64,000 nt of DNA from Hafnia paralvei ATCC 29927 (GTDB lineage Bacteria; Pseudomonadota; Gammaproteobacteria; Enterobacterales; Enterobacteriaceae): the NCBI RefSeq assembly GCF_001655005.1, contig NZ_LXET01000038.1, positions 1 to 64,000 of the forward strand. Reading direction: 5' to 3'. Positions 60,307 through 64,000 of the stretch are shown in pieces (the first letter of the stretch is position 1; each line of letters starts with the position of its first letter). Both the position numbers and the translations under genes were made by a program. Below the pieces are notes generated by a model. That model was not told the origin of the DNA. It did no database searches and was given only the letters and a program-made list of their open reading frames with translations.

Positions 60307-60744
60307 ATGGGACTGCTTAGCTTTGTAAAAGATGCTGGTGAAAAAATCTGGGATGCAGTAAGTGGAAACCGCGATGATAAGCTGAAAGAGCATATCAATA
60401 AGCTGGGTTTACCGGATGCAGATAAAGTTGACGTCAAAGTGACCGATGATGGAACGGCGACGGTAACAGGCGAGGGGATCAGCCAAGAGTTAAAGGAGAA
60501 AATTCTGGTTGCAGTTGGTAACGTTGCTGGCATTAGTCAGGTGGATGATCAACTTGCTGCCGCTCAGGCTGGGATTGAAAGCCATTTCTATACCGTAAAA
60601 GCTGGCGATACATTAAGTGCCATTGCTAAGGCGCAATACGGTAATGCCAATGAATACATGCGTATTTTTGAAGCTAACAAGCCAATGCTTTCGCATCCTG
60701 ACAAAATTTATCCGGGGCAGATGCTAATCATTCCTCAGAAGTGA
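60307..60744 (+). CDS. kbp: potassium-binding protein Kbp (BON-LysM)
   Basis: A 145-residue cytoplasmic protein. The N-terminus MGLLSFVKDAGEKIWDAVSG is typical. A BON domain spans about 25-88 and a C-terminal LysM domain about 93-144 (FYTVKAGDTLSAIAKAQYG, ending KIYPGQMLIIPQK). It matches E. coli Kbp (YgaU), a K+ sensor protein that folds compactly on binding potassium. GGAG lies near the start. A terminator follows. The wider E. coli ygaU neighbourhood is not present. Confidence 0.95.
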   Translation: MGLLSFVKDAGEKIWDAVSGNRDDKLKEHINKLGLPDADKVDVKVTDDGTATVTGEGISQELKEKILVAVGNVAGISQVDDQLAAAQAGIESHFYTVKAGDTLSAIAKAQYGNANEYMRIFEANKPMLSHPDKIYPGQMLIIPQK

Positions 60745-60766
60745 ATGACTTAAACCATCCAAACCG

Positions 60767-60790
60767 AAAAGCCGCCTATGCGGCTTTTTT
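60767..60790 (+). terminator. Rho-independent terminator of kbp
   Basis: The stem AAAAGCCGC / GCGGCTTTT with a 4-nt loop and a T-run. Confidence 0.92.
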
Positions 60791-60893
60791 CATATCAATC
60801 AATGATAATTCATTCACTATCATTTTATCCGCTGATTGCCTTGTGACGCCGTCTTGCTATTATCACTCCACTTAAAATAATGAGGCTGGTTGG

Positions 60894-61361
60894 ATGAAAA
60901 AGATTCTTACCCTATGTTTGAGTGCGTTTGTTTTGGCAGGCTGTGTGAGCACAGAAGGGCAATCCCCATTTAAAAGCTATTTTTCCTGTGATGTGCCTGC
61001 GGCAAGCCACTATCCTCGGATTGAATCCAAATCTGATTTATTGGTGAATATGCGTAAGCTCGGTGTTGAGGCTGAACGTAAGAATGTTGTTGCCGCGCAA
61101 TGGGCTCAACAGGCGACGACCTCTGAAGAGAAAGCAAAAATTCAAGCCTGTACTGGCGAGATCCTGCATGCGTCTATGGCGATCATTCAACCCCAAGTTG
61201 AACGTGTTAAGAGTGTGACCACGGAGTCTGCACAGATAAATGCGTTGAATGACGTGGACAGTAAATGGCAGGCCTATATGAACTCGATAACACAAAAAGG
61301 CGTAAACGCTTCTTTAGCGCAAGCTTTCAATAGCGCCGCAGATAATTACGATAAAATGTGA
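60894..61361 (+). CDS. lipoprotein, unknown function
   Basis: A 155-residue lipoprotein. The signal MKKILTLCLSAFVLAGCVST places the lipidated Cys at 17. The mature part is mostly helical and soluble (IESKSDLLVNMRKLGVEAER, AQWAQQATTSEEKAKIQACT), with two further Cys that may pair. No family recognised. It is preceded by the kbp terminator and followed by a strong bidirectional terminator, so it is monocistronic. Confidence 0.82.
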   Translation: MKKILTLCLSAFVLAGCVSTEGQSPFKSYFSCDVPAASHYPRIESKSDLLVNMRKLGVEAERKNVVAAQWAQQATTSEEKAKIQACTGEILHASMAIIQPQVERVKSVTTESAQINALNDVDSKWQAYMNSITQKGVNASLAQAFNSAADNYDKM

Positions 61362-61372
61362 TCAAAGCTAAT

Positions 61373-61404
61373 AAAAAGCACCTAGATATATCTAGGTGCT
61401 TTTT
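61373..61404. terminator. bidirectional terminator, perfect 32-nt palindrome
   Basis: AAAAAGCACCTAGATA is followed directly by its exact reverse complement TATCTAGGTGCTTTTT. A- and T-runs at both ends suit termination of the convergent lipoprotein and porin genes. Confidence 0.92.
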
Positions 61405-61419
61405 ATTTCTTGAATTAAC

Positions 61420-62583
61420 TTAGAAATCGTAACGCAGACGAACTAAATTCAGATCACTTTTGTTATCAGTCGTATTGGTAAATACGTGCTCTACGTCAAT
61501 TTGGAAACCATAGTCAAATTTGGTCGAAATACCTAGCGTTTGGTGGTTACTTTGATAATCACGTCCAGTATTGAATTTCAGGCGGTCGCCTGCGTAGTAA
61601 GGCGTGATATTTTTCACAAGATACTGGCTTACTGGGAAGGTATAGCCTGCATAATATTCAACGCCGTAGGCGTTTCCTGCAAAGTAATCATGACGGTTTT
61701 TCACACCGGTCATCAGGAAGTTACGATACCAACCCGCCGATGCCGCCAGAGTCCAGTTATCAGGTTTCCAGCTTAACCCTGTGCCTAGCAACTGCTGGCC
61801 ATTATCTTTATTACCGTTGTCTACACCGTTGCTTTGCTTAATGCTTTGCTGGATATAGCTGTATGCCGTACCCCAGGTCAATTCATCAGTAATGTGGTAA
61901 TCCACACCCAGTGCACCACCACCTTTACGCTGATAACGCAACGGATTGCCGTTATTTAAACCGGCAGGGTGAGAATCGTCATGTAACACACCACCTACAT
62001 ATAAATCGACGGGACCGAAGGTGTTTTTATACTGAACCAGATTGTAACTGCGGTAAGAACCATCATAGTTACCGTTATAACCATTACCTGGAGCCTGCGC
62101 CTGCATGTCGAAGTCCCAGATATCGGTTTTTGCACCGACAACCGTATAGTAAATACTATTTTGTTTACCGTAGGTTAGCGTCCCCCACGTTGCGCTTTTC
62201 AGACCTCCAAACAACATACGACGGTCGGTATTTGCGGCGCCTTCGGCATAGTGATTATCCCAGTTGAATATGGCTGGAACATTTAGACCCAGTTCGTAAT
62301 AGCCAATCAGGCTAACATCGTCAAACAGATAGTAATCTGCCGAGAAGCGGACACGAGTACCACCATCATAGCCGTTACGTTTGTAAGATCCTTTATCGCT
62401 GTTACCCATTTCGTCAATAAACTGAGGACGAATACTACCACCTACCTGAAACTTCAGGCGGCTCAGCGGATCGCCAGCCTGAGGATTTTGTTCCAGCAAT
62501 GTAATTTCTGCGAAAGAAGAGAACGACGCACAGCCCAATGCCACAGCTAATGCTACTTTTTTAGCCACATGATGTTTAAACAT
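61420..62583 (-). CDS. outer-membrane porin, distinct from OmpC/OmpF
   Basis: A 387-residue beta-barrel protein. The signal peptide (about 25 residues) ends at SFA before EITLLEQNPQ. Alternating strands such as TRVRFSADYYLFDDVSLIGYY, LFGGLKSATWGTLTYGKQNS and DLYVGGVLHDD, and the C-terminal LVRLRYDF, mark a Gram-negative porin. The first strand after the N-terminal segment reads LKFQVGGSIRPQFI. It is not closely like the OmpC-type porin at 49531-50643. The substrate is unknown; transport of an oligosaccharide or anion is possible. It is divergent from the peroxidase gene with a 614-bp gap. Confidence 0.85.
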   Translation of the reverse strand: MFKHHVAKKVALAVALGCASFSSFAEITLLEQNPQAGDPLSRLKFQVGGSIRPQFIDEMGNSDKGSYKRNGYDGGTRVRFSADYYLFDDVSLIGYYELGLNVPAIFNWDNHYAEGAANTDRRMLFGGLKSATWGTLTYGKQNSIYYTVVGAKTDIWDFDMQAQAPGNGYNGNYDGSYRSYNLVQYKNTFGPVDLYVGGVLHDDSHPAGLNNGNPLRYQRKGGGALGVDYHITDELTWGTAYSYIQQSIKQSNGVDNGNKDNGQQLLGTGLSWKPDNWTLAASAGWYRNFLMTGVKNRHDYFAGNAYGVEYYAGYTFPVSQYLVKNITPYYAGDRLKFNTGRDYQSNHQTLGISTKFDYGFQIDVEHVFTNTTDNKSDLNLVRLRYDF

Positions 62584-63197
62584 TATTTATCCCTGCATAT
62601 TCGTGAATATGTAATTTACATTCGTAACTGTTTTATAGGTAAAATAATAGAAATACATAAAGCCATTGAGGTTTATATTCAACAGCCAAATGCGGTGTGC
62701 ATTCAACTATATAGCGACAAAAAAAGCAACAATAGCCGTCTAATTAAACTAAAAAATAGAGAGTCTGGTTTCGTATTTCATACAAGGGATCGTTTGCTTT
62801 ATTATTTAAGATGGTGATTTTAAAATCAAAGTGGCTGCTATATGAACGTTAAATATATTGGGTAAAATAAAAATGATATTTTAGGGGGTAAATAATACCG
62901 CAATGGTATTTTTTGTTGAGCCGTTTTAGGACACCGGATTATTCTCTTTATCGAATTTTGCCGAAATGCACAGCAGTTCACCAAGATGACACTTCCTCTA
63001 TTAAGCCATAAGCCACATCGGCGTAGGTGTAGAAAGCGCTCTAACATCGGTAGCCTACCTAGTTTTCATCATTGTTTTTCAGCGTGTTACCCTTACTTTT
63101 GACGTTAATCTTAACGGCAAAATTTTCATTTAAAGGGGATGAACCCCCTGTTATCATCACTAGGACTTTAGACGAAAAGATAAAAACAGGAGTAGAT
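62584..63197. other. porin-peroxidase divergent intergenic region
   Basis: About 614 bp. AATACC-GCAAT-GGTATT followed by TTTT at 62894-62914 resembles a short terminator on the plus strand, and AGGGG-ATGAA-CCCCT near 63133 is a small inverted repeat before the peroxidase gene. No credible gene; an 82-codon frame overlapping the porin start lacks ribosome-binding signals. Confidence 0.4.
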
Positions 63198-64000
63198 ATG
63201 AGTCATTTTGATGTAACGAATGGACCTGGTGAGAATGCTTTTTTTTTGGTATTCAACCTGATGGATACCGTAGAAACCAAAAACACGTTAATTGATTTTT
63301 GTTCAGAGTTTTCAGCCATTTCAAGAAGTATGCGAAATCGTTTTCCAGAACTACAGATAAGTAGCGTTATGGGGTTTGGTGCTCAGGCATGGAGAAAATA
63401 TTTCCCTGAACAACCCGTACCTAAAGAGTTATTTCCATTTGAGGAAATCAAAGGGCAAAAACATACGGCAGTATCGACTCCCGGTGACATCTTTTTTCAT
63501 ATCAGGGCTCTACGTGTTGATGCTTGCTATGAAATGGCATCCATTATCTGCAAAAAATTGTCAGAGATAACGACTGTTGTCGATGAAGTTCATGGTTTTC
63601 GTTATTTTGATGGACGCTCAATTATTGGATTTGTAGATGGTACAGAAAATCCAGAATACCCAGATGAGCGTATTGAATGTGCTGTGATCGGTGATGAAGA
63701 CCTTAGTTTTCGTGGTGGTAGCTATGCCTTCGTTCAAAAATATATTCATGATATGAAAGCATGGGAAGATTTGCCGACTGAAATGCAAGAGAAGGTGATT
63801 GGGCGCCATAAATTCAATGATGTAGAGTTAGCTGACGAAGAGAAAAATGAGAACACTCATAACGTTGTCACTAATATTCAGGATGAGCAAGGGAACGACC
63901 TGAAAATCGTACGCGCAAATATGCCATTTTCAAATCCAGCCAAAGGGGAATATGGCACATACTTTATTGGTTACTCTCGTTATTTTTCAACGACTAAACG
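63198..64000 (+). CDS. DyP-type heme peroxidase (3' end outside window)
   Basis: 267 residues are visible of a dye-decolorizing peroxidase of the YfeX-like class. The signature GFVDGTENP is at 144-152 (catalytic Asp147), the proximal heme His is in NTHNVV (His221) and the distal Arg in KIVRANMPF (Arg239-240). GGSYAFVQKYIHDMKAW and VIGRHKF are also family blocks. It uses peroxide to oxidise dyes or other donors and binds heme. AGGAG lies six bases before the ATG at 63198. No signal peptide is present, so it is cytoplasmic or a cargo protein. The C-terminus, where an encapsulin-targeting tail would lie, is outside the window. Confidence 0.93.
   Translation, partial: MSHFDVTNGPGENAFFLVFNLMDTVETKNTLIDFCSEFSAISRSMRNRFPELQISSVMGFGAQAWRKYFPEQPVPKELFPFEEIKGQKHTAVSTPGDIFFHIRALRVDACYEMASIICKKLSEITTVVDEVHGFRYFDGRSIIGFVDGTENPEYPDERIECAVIGDEDLSFRGGSYAFVQKYIHDMKAWEDLPTEMQEKVIGRHKFNDVELADEEKNENTHNVVTNIQDEQGNDLKIVRANMPFSNPAKGEYGTYFIGYSRYFSTTK

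Noticed and set aside
62569..62817. 82-codon plus-strand frame overlapping the porin start
   Set aside because: It overlaps the porin start and leader antisense, with no ribosome-binding site and no family resemblance.
1..64000. CRISPR array, tRNA or rRNA genes, complete prophage or integrative element
   Set aside because: No regularly spaced repeats, cloverleaf sequences, rRNA segments or phage structural modules were seen on reading through. A covariance-model search was not possible.

Overview
The window is chromosomal DNA from a member of the Enterobacterales. Long runs of genes keep the Escherichia coli order: rluB-(cobS-cobC)-btuR-yciK-sohB-yciN-topA-cysB, yobF-cspC-rlmA-mntP-yobD-manZYX-yoaE-pdeD-sdaA-nudL-pabB-yoaH-purT, then yebG-yebF-ptrB and yobA-yebZ-yebY. 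Protein divergence from E. coli, the extra cob genes and the mix of accessory genes suggest a Hafnia-like (Hafniaceae) genome. The genus is an inference; the order is secure. No rRNA, tRNA, CRISPR array or complete insertion sequence was seen.

Region 1 (1-7.2 kb) is AT-rich accessory DNA. It holds the broken end of a pyocin/colicin-type toxin gene with an intact downstream immunity-type gene, a small membrane protein, the SOS-controlled UvrC homologue cho, an orphan immunity protein of the colicin E1 type, and a 1107-residue autotransporter. A perfect 28-bp palindrome lies upstream of the autotransporter.

Region 2 (7.3-29 kb) is core. It covers rRNA modification (rluB, rlmA), late cobalamin assembly (cobS, cobC, btuR), DNA topology (topA), the cysteine regulon activator (cysB), lipid A palmitoylation (pagP), cold-shock genes (yobF-cspC), Mn efflux (mntP with a yybP-ykoY riboswitch and a Fur-like box), the mannose PTS (manXYZ), yoaE and the c-di-GMP phosphodiesterase pdeD.

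Region 3 (29.4-34.9 kb) is the most distinctive part. A five-gene operon is inserted between pdeD and sdaA. It encodes a Lac-family PTS (IIC, IIB, IIA), a glycosylasparaginase-type Ntn hydrolase and an M17 leucyl aminopeptidase. It looks like an uptake and dismantling route for a glycosylated asparagine or short glycopeptide such as GlcNAc-Asn. The divergent gene, where a regulator is expected, encodes an IS481-type transposase that has lost its DDE residues but kept its helix-turn-helix. It is a candidate domesticated transposase acting as the operon regulator.

Region 4 (34.9-64 kb) returns to core genes: sdaA, nudL, pabB, yoaH, purT with a PurR box, cfa, a second cold-shock gene, SOS-regulated yebG, yqfB, yebF, ptrB, the copper-linked yobA-yebZ-yebY set, pfkB, yobH, osmE and kbp. 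Interspersed are a degenerate EAL protein, a general porin with a divergent MicF-like sRNA, a second porin, two lipoproteins, several unannotated small proteins (34, 36 and 44 residues), and a DyP-type peroxidase cut by the window end. Many start codons were moved from the longest reading frame to the one supported by a Shine-Dalgarno sequence and family length; each entry says so.
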